The notes below the pieces were generated by a model. That model saw only the letters and a program-made list of their open reading frames with translations, had not been told where the DNA came from and did no database searches. Below, in pieces: positions 1-6,982 of a stretch of DNA of 39,552 nucleotides (the stretch's first letter is position 1; every line of letters begins with the position of its first letter). The stretch comes from a virus. Location: positions 1-39,552 of the IMG/VR virus record IMGVR_UViG_3300031565_000132; one strand, written 5' to 3'. The translations under genes and the position numbers were made by a program.

Positions 1-2
1 AG

Positions 3-242
3 CATGACGGTACGACAATAGCCGCCGTACCTGTCGGGGCACTCAAGCGACCAGACGGAGGCGATGCGATGCTTGCCGTGGCACGGGCGGCACGTCAGCA
101 GATGGCGCTGAAGATATTCAAGAAGATGAATGTGATTGACCGCGTGCGCCAGTCAGTAGAGGAGTGCGAGAACGACTGGGAAGAGCTTCATGAATATATC
201 GAGGCCATCGCCACCGGCACGAGCGAGGGGAGCGACGGATGA
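3..242 (+). CDS. Unknown small helical protein, 5' end cut by window
   Basis: The frame is open from the first complete codon at the window edge to a TGA at 240-242 and encodes at least 79 residues. The gene may begin upstream of the window or at the ATG at 69. The C-terminal half is strongly helical and charged, with a K-I-F-K-K-M stretch followed by an acidic E-E-C-E-N-D-W-E-E segment. I recognise no family. Its stop overlaps the next start as ATGA (239-242), which suggests translational coupling. Its last residues, A-T-G-T-S-E-G, are encoded by a 22-base sequence that recurs at the end of the next gene. Confidence 0.6.
   Translation, partial: HDGTTIAAVPVGALKRPDGGDAMLAVARAARQQMALKIFKKMNVIDRVRQSVEECENDWEELHEYIEAIATGTSEGSDG
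208..229 (+). repeat. 22-bp direct repeat, copy 1
   Basis: The 22 bases are identical to 435-456. They lie in the same reading frame at the end of the upstream gene, encode A-T-G-T-S-E-G, and sit 9 bases before an ATGA stop/start overlap. The G-rich end (gcgaggg) could act as a ribosome-binding site for the overlapping downstream start. Confidence 0.85.
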
Positions 243-469
243 CGAATACCGCCTGCATGATTCTGAGCCCGGACGAGTCGGTCCTGGTGTCGGGACTCGC
301 ACCGGCAACCTCGCATACGCCCTGTGGAGGAACCTCCACTGACGGGTCGGTCTGTAGTCGCCATCGGGCCCATCCGGGGTGGCATGTCAGCCACGATGCG
401 TCTGGTCGAGCGACCGTCTACTGGCCGCGAGACGTCGCCACCGGCACGAGCGAGGGAGAGACGCGATGA
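239..469 (+). CDS. Unknown 76-residue protein
   Basis: The ATG at 239 overlaps the previous stop (ATGA), and the TGA at 467-469 overlaps the next ATG at 466, so the gene is locked between two coupled neighbours. The protein has four cysteines, several histidines in its middle (residues about 42-52) and no obvious membrane segment. I cannot assign a family. Its C-terminal A-T-G-T-S-E-G matches the end of the preceding gene, with identical codons. Position and close packing support expression; function is unknown. Confidence 0.55.
   Translation: MTNTACMILSPDESVLVSGLAPATSHTPCGGTSTDGSVCSRHRAHPGWHVSHDASGRATVYWPRDVATGTSEGETR
435..456 (+). repeat. 22-bp direct repeat, copy 2
   Basis: Second exact copy of the 208-229 sequence, again in frame at the 3' end of a gene and again followed 9 bases later by an ATGA overlap. 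A copied gene-end/ribosome-binding cassette would explain the arrangement. Confidence 0.85.
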
Positions 470-834
470 AAACACTACGTGGTGATGACTGGGCGGATAC
501 CGTGACGTGCGTGACGGCCTTCGTCGTGATCCTGGTGGTGGCGGCGGTGACGATTGCGTACGCGCAGAGTTACGGGGGGCCGGACGGGGATCGGAAGGCG
601 GGATGGGAGACGCTCTTGACGACGGTGCCGCGCACGGCGACGGGTGTGCATTATGAGTGCGAGCACTTCGGGGCAACGGACCTCGTGGGCACCGTGCGAC
701 CGGATGGCTCGGTGGTGCAAGGCTGGCAGATGGCCGGGGGTGGGGCGAGCGCGGTGGCGAACTCGGTCGTCATGCAGAACGAGGATGGAACCTGGTCGTT
801 TTGTACGGGGTTTGTGGTCTGGGGGGTAGAGTAG
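466..834 (+). CDS. Membrane-anchored small protein of unknown function
   Basis: I chose the ATG at 466 because it overlaps the upstream stop (ATGA) and follows a G-rich site. The in-frame upstream start at 379 would run through the previous gene. The product is 122 residues with one hydrophobic segment at about 12-33, ending in A-Y-A-Q-S. It is therefore either a signal anchor or a cleavable signal peptide. The rest (about 35-122) looks like a small beta-rich exported domain with two cysteines. It precedes a putative hydrolase gene by four bases. No family was recognised. An accessory lysis or envelope protein is possible but unproven. Confidence 0.65.
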   Translation: MKTLRGDDWADTVTCVTAFVVILVVAAVTIAYAQSYGGPDGDRKAGWETLLTTVPRTATGVHYECEHFGATDLVGTVRPDGSVVQGWQMAGGGASAVANSVVMQNEDGTWSFCTGFVVWGVE

Positions 835-838
835 GGGC

Positions 839-2014
839 ATGGCGAACGCGAAGGCGTGGTGGGTGGTGGTGTTTGGGCCGGTGTCTGGGAAGACGGGCTA
901 CTGGCAGCCGATTGACGCGGCGATTGCCGTGGACCATGTGTATCGGGGGCAGTCGGGTCCGAATGGGCAGTTTCATTTCTCGAATGCCCAGGACGACATT
1001 GACCTGAATGTGACGGCGTCGGGGTATGAGGATTGGGAGCGGACGGGGTTGGTCCATGATGGGCACCGGACGATCATGGTGCGGATGACGCCGCGGGATG
1101 GGACGACGCCGATTGACCCGCCGGATCCGCCGCCGCCGTTACCGCCGGTGGACCCCCCGGACCCGCCGCCTCCGATTCCGCCGCCGCCGCCGGTGCCTCC
1201 GCCGCCTCCGCCGGTGCCGATTCCGCCGGGGCCGGTGTTGCCGGCGATCTCGTATGGGGATTTCCTGACGTTCACGGTGCAGATGCCGCATCGGTATACG
1301 CATGTGTCGCACCATGCGTTGTCGCGGGGGGCGTTTCAGACGTTGTTGTATCAGCACAAGCAAGCGGGGCATAACGTCTACGGCATTGGGGTCATCAACA
1401 AGATTGGTGGCGGGAACCTGGGGGACTATACCAATCAGGGGTTGAACATCTCGTTTGACTATTACCAGAATGTGCCGCGGTTGTTGGTGACGTTGCAGTT
1501 GATTCTGGATGCGGGGTTGACGCCGATTATTTGGTTGCGGCAGGACGACCAGGCGGCGTGGGACGCGACGGCGGCGAATGACTTGGCGGGATGGTGGAAG
1601 ACCTGGTTGCGCCAGGTGAACAATTTGTGTCGGGTGTTCGTGGTCGGCCTGGAGATGGATGAGTATTGGAATGCGTCGACACAGTTGCGGATGACGCGGT
1701 TGGCGTTATCGTTGACGACGTCGGACACGATCATTGCGGCGCACTGGACGCGCAATAAGTGGTCGGGGGATGGGACGAGTGCGTGGTGGAATGCGGCAAA
1801 GTCTGGGTATCCGTCGCGGCGGTTGGTGGGGGCGTTGCAGTACGGGATTGGGGAGTCGGACAGTCAGTTTCGGAGTTCGACGCAGACGTATGTGAGTCGA
1901 TTGAATGGGGTCGGGGTGCGCGGGGTGTATGCGGAGGGTGCGAACCAGCGGGATCCGGGTCGAGGGCAGTTGGCGATTGGGAGTGGGATGGTGGGGACAT
2001 GGCAGGGGATCTGA
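839..2014 (+). CDS. Proline-hinged two-domain protein, putative TIM-barrel glycosidase-like virion or lysis protein
   Basis: 391 residues. Residues about 5-88 resemble a carboxypeptidase-regulatory-like beta domain (G-P-N-G-Q-F-H-F then a V-T-A-S-G-Y-E strand). Residues 91-133 are almost pure proline with a few Asp, Ile and Val, which makes a stiff hinge. Residues about 138-391 alternate hydrophobic strands and helices like a TIM barrel. Acidic residues sit at strand ends: V-V-G-L-E-M-D-E (E272, D274, E275) and G-V-Y-A-E-G (E366). That arrangement is common in glycoside hydrolases, but I cannot name the family or prove catalysis. There is no signal peptide. The gene precedes small genes and the lysis cassette. 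A polysaccharide- or peptidoglycan-active protein, or a binding protein on an inactive barrel, is plausible. Confidence 0.6.
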   Translation: MANAKAWWVVVFGPVSGKTGYWQPIDAAIAVDHVYRGQSGPNGQFHFSNAQDDIDLNVTASGYEDWERTGLVHDGHRTIMVRMTPRDGTTPIDPPDPPPPLPPVDPPDPPPPIPPPPPVPPPPPPVPIPPGPVLPAISYGDFLTFTVQMPHRYTHVSHHALSRGAFQTLLYQHKQAGHNVYGIGVINKIGGGNLGDYTNQGLNISFDYYQNVPRLLVTLQLILDAGLTPIIWLRQDDQAAWDATAANDLAGWWKTWLRQVNNLCRVFVVGLEMDEYWNASTQLRMTRLALSLTTSDTIIAAHWTRNKWSGDGTSAWWNAAKSGYPSRRLVGALQYGIGESDSQFRSSTQTYVSRLNGVGVRGVYAEGANQRDPGRGQLAIGSGMVGTWQGI

Positions 2015-2175
2015 GGACGCCGGAGCGGACGATACGGATTGAGGCGGGAGTGTTCAAGGGGCAGCACGCGGTGAAGATGGTGATGGGCGACCGGGAGTAT
2101 CTGTTGAGTGACCAGGGCGCGCGGGAGTTGGCGGAGGGGTTGGTGGCCGCGGCGGGGCCGTTGGTGGTGCAGTGA
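1999..2175 (+). CDS. Unknown 58-residue protein
   Basis: The ATG at 1999 overlaps the end of the preceding gene by 16 bases, and a ggtgggg run just upstream can serve as ribosome-binding site. A longer in-frame extension reaches 1759 but lies wholly inside the previous gene, so I reject it. The product looks like two or three beta-strands followed by a helix (Q-G-A-R-E-L-A-E-G-L). The gene at 2443 encodes a protein of similar layout, so the two may be distant paralogues. No family recognised. Confidence 0.55.
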   Translation: MAGDLRTPERTIRIEAGVFKGQHAVKMVMGDREYLLSDQGARELAEGLVAAAGPLVVQ

Positions 2176-2450
2176 CCTGGTTGGGGGCGACGATGCGGAT
2201 GGCGGCGTCGATGCGCGGCTGTCACAAGGAGTTGCGTCGGATTGCGGATGGCATCGAGTTGCTGCAGCCGACGAAGGGGGTGGGGTTCCGGTCGTTCTAT
2301 GGGGACACGACCGGGAAGGGGGTTGACGACGCGAGTTTGATGATGCAGTCTGAAGCCGAGTTTGCGGCCTTTGAACGTCGAGAAGCGGCACGCGCCCGTC
2401 GCGGTCCCCCGGTCACCTTGGATGAGGCCTTGGATGACGATGATGGATAG
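2172..2450 (+). CDS. Unknown acidic-tailed small protein
   Basis: The frame opens with GTG at 2172, overlapping the preceding TGA, and ends with TAG at 2448-2450, giving up to 92 residues. An ATG at 2193 follows a G5 run at good spacing and may be the true start (85 residues). The product is helical with an R-R-E-A-A-R-A-R-R stretch and ends in an acidic D-D-D-D-G. No family recognised. It lies directly upstream of the small-terminase-like gene cluster. Confidence 0.5.
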   Translation: MTWLGATMRMAASMRGCHKELRRIADGIELLQPTKGVGFRSFYGDTTGKGVDDASLMMQSEAEFAAFERREAARARRGPPVTLDEALDDDDG

Positions 2451-2673
2451 CGCGGAGCAGGACCACACGGTAGTGGAGCACGGGTCGGTCATGGTGCGGT
2501 TTCCGCACGCCCAAGTTGAGCAAGAGGTCTGCGTGGATTCCTGTGCGTGTGGGTATGTCCACATTCACCTGGACGGGACGGGGTTCTACGTGCCGGCCGA
2601 GGATGCGATCGCGTTCGCGCAGTTGGTGATGGAAGCCGCGTACCTGGCCGTGCCGACGGAGGGGACGCATTGA
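2443..2673 (+). CDS. Unknown 76-residue protein
   Basis: Adjacent ATGs at 2440 and 2443 both lie at the end of the previous gene; I use 2443. The in-frame ATG at 2362 is unlikely because that segment only shadows the upstream gene. The product has an alternating beta pattern with three cysteines (C-V-D-S-C-A-C) and a C-terminal helix. It resembles the strand-then-helix layout of the 58-residue protein encoded at 1999. Its TGA at 2671-2673 overlaps the next ATG at 2673. Confidence 0.55.
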   Translation: MDSAEQDHTVVEHGSVMVRFPHAQVEQEVCVDSCACGYVHIHLDGTGFYVPAEDAIAFAQLVMEAAYLAVPTEGTH

Positions 2674-3284
2674 TGGCCACACGCAAGCGCAAACCGAGTA
2701 CGGCGTTGGCCTCGGGGTTGTCGAACCTCGAGAAGGCGGTGGGGGGGCGCAAGCGGTTGGTGTCGACCTTGCTCGAGGCGCCGCTCTCCAAGGAGCAGCG
2801 GGCGGTCTTGGGGATCTTGGCGGACCCGGGCAATGACAAGCTCCACTTGCTGGACATTTGCCGCACGAACCGGATCAGTTACCAGGCACTCATTCGGCTC
2901 TTTCAGGATGCCACCTGGGCGAAGGCGCATGTGGACGCGGTCGCGCGTGCGGCGGAGAAGTTGCCGGCGGTGGCGGAGAGTGTGATGGACCGGGGGGTGG
3001 TCCATGACGTGCCGTGTCCGATCTGTTTCGGCCGTGGGGCGGAGGGGTGCTCGGCCTGTGATGGGAAGGGGACGATTCTGCGGGCGCCGGACACGCGCAG
3101 CCAGGAGCTCGCGCTGCAGTTGGGTGGGCTGGTGTCGCGTGGGGGGGCCGGGGTGAATGTCTCGGTGAACCAGCAGACGACGGTGCAGCAGGCGCAGGGG
3201 GAGTTCCACCAGGACTTTGCCACGTTCCAGACGGATTCGGACGCGGCGCTTTTTCCGGTCATTGACGTGAAGGCGAATGAGTAG
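2673..3284 (+). CDS. Putative small-terminase-like DNA-binding protein with a DnaJ-type zinc site
   Basis: 203 residues from an ATG that overlaps the previous stop. The N-terminus is basic. Residues about 38-100 form a helical region including a helix-turn-helix-like stretch (H-L-L-D-I-C-R-T-N-R-I-S-Y-Q-A-L), as in small terminase subunits. Residues 115-133 carry two C-x-x-C-x-G-x-G motifs (C115, C118 and C126, C129), the signature of the DnaJ central zinc domain. The tail is Gln- and Val-rich (V-N-V-S-V-N-Q-Q-T-T). A small terminase subunit recognises the packaging site and delivers DNA to the large subunit. The call rests on the HTH-like region and on the large terminase gene 1.5 kb downstream; a transcription factor is the main alternative. 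Confidence 0.45.
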   Translation: MATRKRKPSTALASGLSNLEKAVGGRKRLVSTLLEAPLSKEQRAVLGILADPGNDKLHLLDICRTNRISYQALIRLFQDATWAKAHVDAVARAAEKLPAVAESVMDRGVVHDVPCPICFGRGAEGCSACDGKGTILRAPDTRSQELALQLGGLVSRGGAGVNVSVNQQTTVQQAQGEFHQDFATFQTDSDAALFPVIDVKANE

Positions 3285-3372
3285 GGACGCACATCCGGGG
3301 CGCGCGCATCAGTGGTCGCCCCATGCGGCGACGGGCAAGTATATTTGCCTGCTCTGTTGGAAGTTCACATGA
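3277..3372 (+). CDS. Micro-ORF, 31-residue CxxC protein
   Basis: The ATG at 3277 overlaps the end of the preceding gene, and the TGA at 3370-3372 overlaps the ATG of the M15 peptidase at 3369. It exactly fills what would otherwise be an 84-base gap, with coupled overlaps on both sides. The product has two H-rich segments and an I-C-L-L-C-W motif that could hold half a metal site. It may be a real mini-protein or a translational leader that delivers ribosomes to the endolysin start. Confidence 0.45.
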   Translation: MSRDAHPGRAHQWSPHAATGKYICLLCWKFT

Positions 3373-3851
3373 CACCCCCCAGGCTGGCCTGGGTGTCAGA
3401 GCGCCTCGACGGACCCTCCGAGCACCTGAGTTGGGCGGAGCTCGCGTGTCACGACGGGACGCCCTACCCGAAGGCGTATGGGGATCGGGCGCAATGGCTC
3501 GGGTATGTCTTCGAGGAGATTCGCAGGGAGTGGGACAAGCCGATCGTTGTCACGAGTGGATACCGCACGCCGGCGTACAATCGTGCGGTGGGTGGGGCGC
3601 GTCGGAGTCAGCACCTGGTGGGGCGCGCGATGGATCTGCGCCCCCCGCAGGGTGTGCCGATGGCGGAGTTTTATGCCACGATTCGAGCGATGGCGAACAC
3701 GCCCTACTGCTTGATCAATGACCGGCCCGCCCATGCGATTGGCGGCATCGGTCGGTATGCCCGATTCGTCCATGTTGACGTTCGCCCACGCCCAGGCCGT
3801 CTCGTGGTCTGGGATTCTCGTCCACACATTTTGGCCGCTCGCTATGGCTGA
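3369..3851 (+). CDS. M15-family peptidoglycan peptidase (endolysin)
   Basis: 160 residues from the ATG at 3369, which overlaps the micro-ORF stop; the GTG at 3312 is in frame but unnecessary. The M15 zinc-peptidase signature is complete: S-G-Y-R-T at 63-67, then S-Q-H-x-x-G-x-A-x-D at 80-89 (H82 and D89 as zinc ligands), and H-V-D at 135-137 (H135 as third ligand). This family cuts D-Ala-containing cross-links or stem peptides of peptidoglycan. There is no signal peptide, so release depends on a holin. Two membrane proteins follow at once (3844 and 4175), which fits a lysis cassette. Its stop overlaps the next start by eight bases. Confidence 0.9.
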   Translation: MTPPRLAWVSERLDGPSEHLSWAELACHDGTPYPKAYGDRAQWLGYVFEEIRREWDKPIVVTSGYRTPAYNRAVGGARRSQHLVGRAMDLRPPQGVPMAEFYATIRAMANTPYCLINDRPAHAIGGIGRYARFVHVDVRPRPGRLVVWDSRPHILAARYG

Positions 3852-4149
3852 CGAAAAACCAGAAGCCGTCGTGTTTCACCAGGACGCAATGTACGCCGTG
3901 GTGTGTGAGCCTCGCCTATCCGGGATGGAGCGGGAGATCCGCAACGGGTTCACACGGATCACGGATCACCTGGAGCGACTCAACGGCTCGACGGCTGTGG
4001 CTGTTACCTCGACGGCGGTGGCGCTGGAAGTCGCCAAAGCCACCAGTGCCCGCGTCTTGTTTTTGGAAAAAGTGGTGTTCGGCGGCATCGGCATCATCGT
4101 GATCGCGGTGATCGGTGCGGTGCTGAGCGGAGTCGTCGTCACGCCGTAA
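3844..4149 (+). CDS. Holin-like or XhlA-like single-span membrane protein
   Basis: 101 residues from the ATG at 3844, which overlaps the M15 stop. Residues about 26-70 form an amphipathic, coiled-coil-like helix (M-E-R-E-I-R-N-G-F). Residues 78-98 are one clear membrane span (G-G-I-G-I-I-V-I-A-V-I-G-A-V), followed by a very short tail. A helix, a C-terminal span and a place beside the endolysin match the haemolysin XhlA/holin-associated type. The longer frame from 3718 lies inside the M15 gene and is rejected. Confidence 0.65.
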   Translation: MADEKPEAVVFHQDAMYAVVCEPRLSGMEREIRNGFTRITDHLERLNGSTAVAVTSTAVALEVAKATSARVLFLEKVVFGGIGIIVIAVIGAVLSGVVVTP

Positions 4150-4174
4150 TTTCCGCCACGTGAAGGAGCGTGTG

Positions 4175-4531
4175 ATGTTCGAGACGTACCCATGGTTCGC
4201 TGATGTCGTCGCGGCGTTGTTGGGGCTCTTCGGCACGGCCATTGCTGCGGGGGTCACGGCATTGGTGGGCATCTTGGCGAAGAAGGCGCACCTGTCGCTC
4301 AGTGCGGAGCAGGACGCCAAGCTCGAGAAGATGGTGGCGGACCTGGTGCTGCGCGTGGAGGAGGAGATACGGCGGCATCGGTCAATGCCGTCCACGCCAG
4401 AGGCACCCCCGTTGATGTCGAAGGATGCCATCTTTGATGCCCTGGCGGCGGATGTCGGGTTGGACGTTGCCATCGCCCGTGGCGTACGCGACCATGTGTT
4501 ACCGCGTTTGCGGTCGTTGGGAGCTGCGTGA
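4175..4531 (+). CDS. Putative holin with N-terminal membrane segment
   Basis: 118 residues. The ATG at 4175 is preceded by AAGGAG at 4163-4168, six bases away, which makes it better than the GTG at 4160. Residues about 10-34 are a Gly/Ala-rich membrane segment. Residues about 43-70 are a long charged helix (K-L-E-K-M-V-A-D-L-V-L-R-V-E-E-E), and a short helical C-terminal domain follows. This is the layout of LLH-type phage holins, though I cannot confirm family membership. Position after the M15 endolysin supports a role in membrane permeabilisation. Confidence 0.6.
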   Translation: MFETYPWFADVVAALLGLFGTAIAAGVTALVGILAKKAHLSLSAEQDAKLEKMVADLVLRVEEEIRRHRSMPSTPEAPPLMSKDAIFDALAADVGLDVAIARGVRDHVLPRLRSLGAA

Positions 4532-4822
4532 ATGCCTGTTGACCCGTCGTCCCCACCGAATCCATGGACGTCGAGGGAGCCGTTGCTCGGGGGGGCCAGG
4601 GTGCCTTCCCCTGCCCCACCCGACCCGGCACCGCCGCTGGGGATTGTCCCATCGCTGGCGGCGGGTGCGCGCGGCGCTCTTGATTTGTCGGTGGACACGA
4701 GTCGGTTTCGCGCGGGCCTCGCCACCCGTGCGACGACCTGGCTCTCGGTGCGCGGATACGCGGAGCGGCAATGGGGAGGCGCGGGCTGGACAGCGGGCGC
4801 GAGCGCGGCCTTTCGCTGGTGA
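4532..4822 (+). CDS. Small Pro-rich protein with outer-membrane-like C-terminus
   Basis: 96 residues; the ATG directly abuts the previous TGA. Residues 1-45 are rich in Pro, Ser and Gly. Residues about 50-96 alternate polar and hydrophobic residues as two or three beta-strands, ending S-A-A-F-R-W. A terminal aromatic residue after an alternating strand resembles the beta-signal of outer-membrane proteins. Lying last in the lysis cassette, it could be a spanin-like or outer-membrane disruption factor. There is no lipobox or signal peptide, so this is only a hypothesis. Confidence 0.5.
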   Translation: MPVDPSSPPNPWTSREPLLGGARVPSPAPPDPAPPLGIVPSLAAGARGALDLSVDTSRFRAGLATRATTWLSVRGYAERQWGGAGWTAGASAAFRW

Positions 4823-4823
4823 T

Positions 4824-6092
4824 ATGTATCACGAGGCCATCATCGCCGACCGCGTGGCTCGCGTGGAAGCCACCCATCCGCGCTATGTCCCGCCTGGCGG
4901 GTTTACCCGCACCGCGGTCGATGAAGTGCGGGCCCGACAAAGTGTGCTCGACCTGGCCATGGATGACCGCGGCCAGTGGCGTCGGTCGCTGACGCCGGCC
5001 GAGCACGAGTGGTGTCGGAATGAGTGGGTGCTCAGCAAGTGTGACTTCGCCTACTGGGCCGAACGCTATGTCACGATCAACGTCGCCGGCAGTGCCTTGG
5101 GCTATCTCTATCCGCTCTGGGAAAGTCAGCGCCTGATCCTTGATCGGATCGCCCTGCTCGAGAAGAAGCGCCGGGACACCGGCGACCCCGACGGCCTCTG
5201 CATCAATGAACTGAAAGCGCGGCAGCTCGGCGCGTCCACGTTGACGGCGGCGATGATCGCGCATCGCATCACGATGTTCACGCACACCTTCGGCCTCATC
5301 GCGTCGGATGTGCCGGAGTCGAGCTCCTACCTCTTCGGGATGGTCGAGCGCATCATCAGCCACTTGCCGTGGTACATGAAGCCGACGACGAAGTATCACG
5401 TCAAGGATACGGAGTTGGTGTTCGACACCAATTCCAGCCATCTCTGGGTCGGGTCGGGGAAGAGCACGCGCGGCACGGAAGGGAAGCGCGGCCAGCTTGG
5501 GCGCGGGAAGACGATCTCGGCTGTCCATCTCTCCGAGCTCTCGACCTGGGAAGAGCCGCAGCAGATTGACGGCGCGCTGCAGCCGGCGGTGCCGATCTCG
5601 TCTCGCACGCTCTGGGTGAACGAGTCGACCGCCAAGGGCCGACACAACTGGTGGCATCAGCACTGGCTCGCGGCGAAGAAGGGCGTGGGACGGTTCGAAA
5701 ACATTTTCATCCCGTGGTACGCCGAGCAGCACAAGTACTGGCGGCCGGCGCCGATTGACTGGACCCCCAAGCCGCTGACGCTCGCGCACGCCACCCGCTG
5801 CGAAGAGACGAGCCACTTGTGGATGGACCGGACGATTCAGCTCACACGGAACCAGTTGTACTGGTATGAGTCGACGCGCGCGTCGTATGAAGAGAAGGAC
5901 GATCTGTCGACGTTTCTTGAAGAGTACCCGGCCGACGATGAAGAGTGTTTCCAGTATTCGGGACGGAGCATCTTCGGCCTGGACGTCCAAGAGCGGATTC
6001 GCGCACAAGCACGCCCATTGCTTGGGGTCTGTGAAGTTCGGCCCCGCCGCGAATATGTGCTCGACTCTGAGGGTCATCGCATGACACATTGA
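4824..6092 (+). CDS. Terminase large subunit, ATPase part
   Basis: 422 residues from the ATG at 4824, one base after the previous stop. This part powers DNA packaging at the portal. A terminase Walker-A variant K-A-R-Q-L-G-A-S-T-L occupies 131-140. The Walker-B-like strand with catalytic glutamate is A-V-H-L-S-E-L-S-T-W at 233-242 (E238). A coupling-type E-S-T-A-K-G motif follows. The ORF ends at TGA 6090-6092 with R-M-T-H, just where a normal large terminase would continue into its nuclease domain. The nuclease is encoded in the -1 frame immediately downstream, so the protein is split, frameshifted or mis-sequenced here. Confidence 0.88.
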   Translation: MYHEAIIADRVARVEATHPRYVPPGGFTRTAVDEVRARQSVLDLAMDDRGQWRRSLTPAEHEWCRNEWVLSKCDFAYWAERYVTINVAGSALGYLYPLWESQRLILDRIALLEKKRRDTGDPDGLCINELKARQLGASTLTAAMIAHRITMFTHTFGLIASDVPESSSYLFGMVERIISHLPWYMKPTTKYHVKDTELVFDTNSSHLWVGSGKSTRGTEGKRGQLGRGKTISAVHLSELSTWEEPQQIDGALQPAVPISSRTLWVNESTAKGRHNWWHQHWLAAKKGVGRFENIFIPWYAEQHKYWRPAPIDWTPKPLTLAHATRCEETSHLWMDRTIQLTRNQLYWYESTRASYEEKDDLSTFLEEYPADDEECFQYSGRSIFGLDVQERIRAQARPLLGVCEVRPRREYVLDSEGHRMTH

Positions 6093-6982
6093 CCGCCTTC
6101 GATGCCGTCAAGCTGCCGCCGGCCTATGGGCTCCGCACGCTGTCTGAGCGCGAACGGGCTCAGATGACCGAGACGGAGGATCTGGAGGACCATCTCCTGA
6201 TCTGGGAAGCCCCGGCCCGCGGGCACAAGTACGTCATCGGGGTGGATGTCTCCGATGGCCTGGGGCAGAACCGGTCGGTGATCGATGTGTTGCGGGTGGG
6301 GACGATCGAGGAGCCCGATGAACAAGTCGCGCAATACGTCAGCCGATGGGTGGACCCGGTCGACCTGGCCTACCTTATCGACCCGGTGGGGCGGTTTTAC
6401 CGCGACGACGATGGCTTTGAAGCCCTGGTGGCCGTCGAGACGAACAATCACGGCGTGGCGACCCAGGCGGAGCTGGCGCGGCATCTCGGCTACGCGAACT
6501 TCTTTATCTGGCAGAAGGAGGATGCGGCGCCTGGCACGAACCGCTACACGACGGCCATTGGGTGGGTCACGACCTCACGGACGCGCCCGATCATCCTCTC
6601 GCGCTATCACAAGATGGTCAAGTCCGTGGACCCGGTCACCGGCCTCTCGGACTACCGCATCAATAGCCCGTTCACCATGGCCGAACTGAAAGACTTTCAG
6701 ACCGAAGGGATGCTCTGGGAGGCCGAGGCGTCGGCGGGCGCGACGGACGACTGCATCATGGCGGGGGCGATTGCCTGCCATGTCGCGCAGACCATGCACC
6801 ATGAGGAGTCGGAACCGGTGTCCGAGCAGCGACACCGCCTGGCTCAGGAGCGCGAGCGGTCGTCGGAGTTCGAGGATGCGCTGCGGACGCGCCGGGATTT
6901 CCAGAATACGGACACGACGATAGGAGAGTTGGATGGCGAAAGCGAGTTCGACGGGTGGAGCGGGGCGCAAGACTTCGAGTAA
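6089..6982 (+). CDS. Terminase large subunit, nuclease part
   Basis: 297 residues if translation begins at the TTG at 6089, which overlaps the upstream TGA. An RNase-H-like nuclease domain cuts concatemeric DNA at headful or site-specific ends. The expected acidic residues are present: Y-V-I-G-V-D-V-S-D-G (D53), V-A-V-E-T-N-N (E118), and A-T-D-D-C-I-M-A-G-A-I-A (D220/D221). Residues 240-297 are a charged tail. The residues flanking the junction (R-M-T-H, then L-T-A-F-D-A-V in the new frame) read naturally as one protein. I see no classic X-XXY-YYZ slippery heptamer. The overlapping stop and TTG could allow reinitiation as a separate subunit. Confidence 0.85.
   Translation: MTAFDAVKLPPAYGLRTLSERERAQMTETEDLEDHLLIWEAPARGHKYVIGVDVSDGLGQNRSVIDVLRVGTIEEPDEQVAQYVSRWVDPVDLAYLIDPVGRFYRDDDGFEALVAVETNNHGVATQAELARHLGYANFFIWQKEDAAPGTNRYTTAIGWVTTSRTRPIILSRYHKMVKSVDPVTGLSDYRINSPFTMAELKDFQTEGMLWEAEASAGATDDCIMAGAIACHVAQTMHHEESEPVSEQRHRLAQERERSSEFEDALRTRRDFQNTDTTIGELDGESEFDGWSGAQDFE

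Noticed and set aside
4299-6089. 596-residue ORF on the - strand
   Set aside because: Overlaps the terminase ATPase ORF, whose motifs are clear; Arg/Pro-rich antisense frame.
6071-6095. Programmed -1 frameshift signal at the terminase junction
   Set aside because: The frame relation fits -1, but no X-XXY-YYZ slippery heptamer was found near the stop, so I only report the split.
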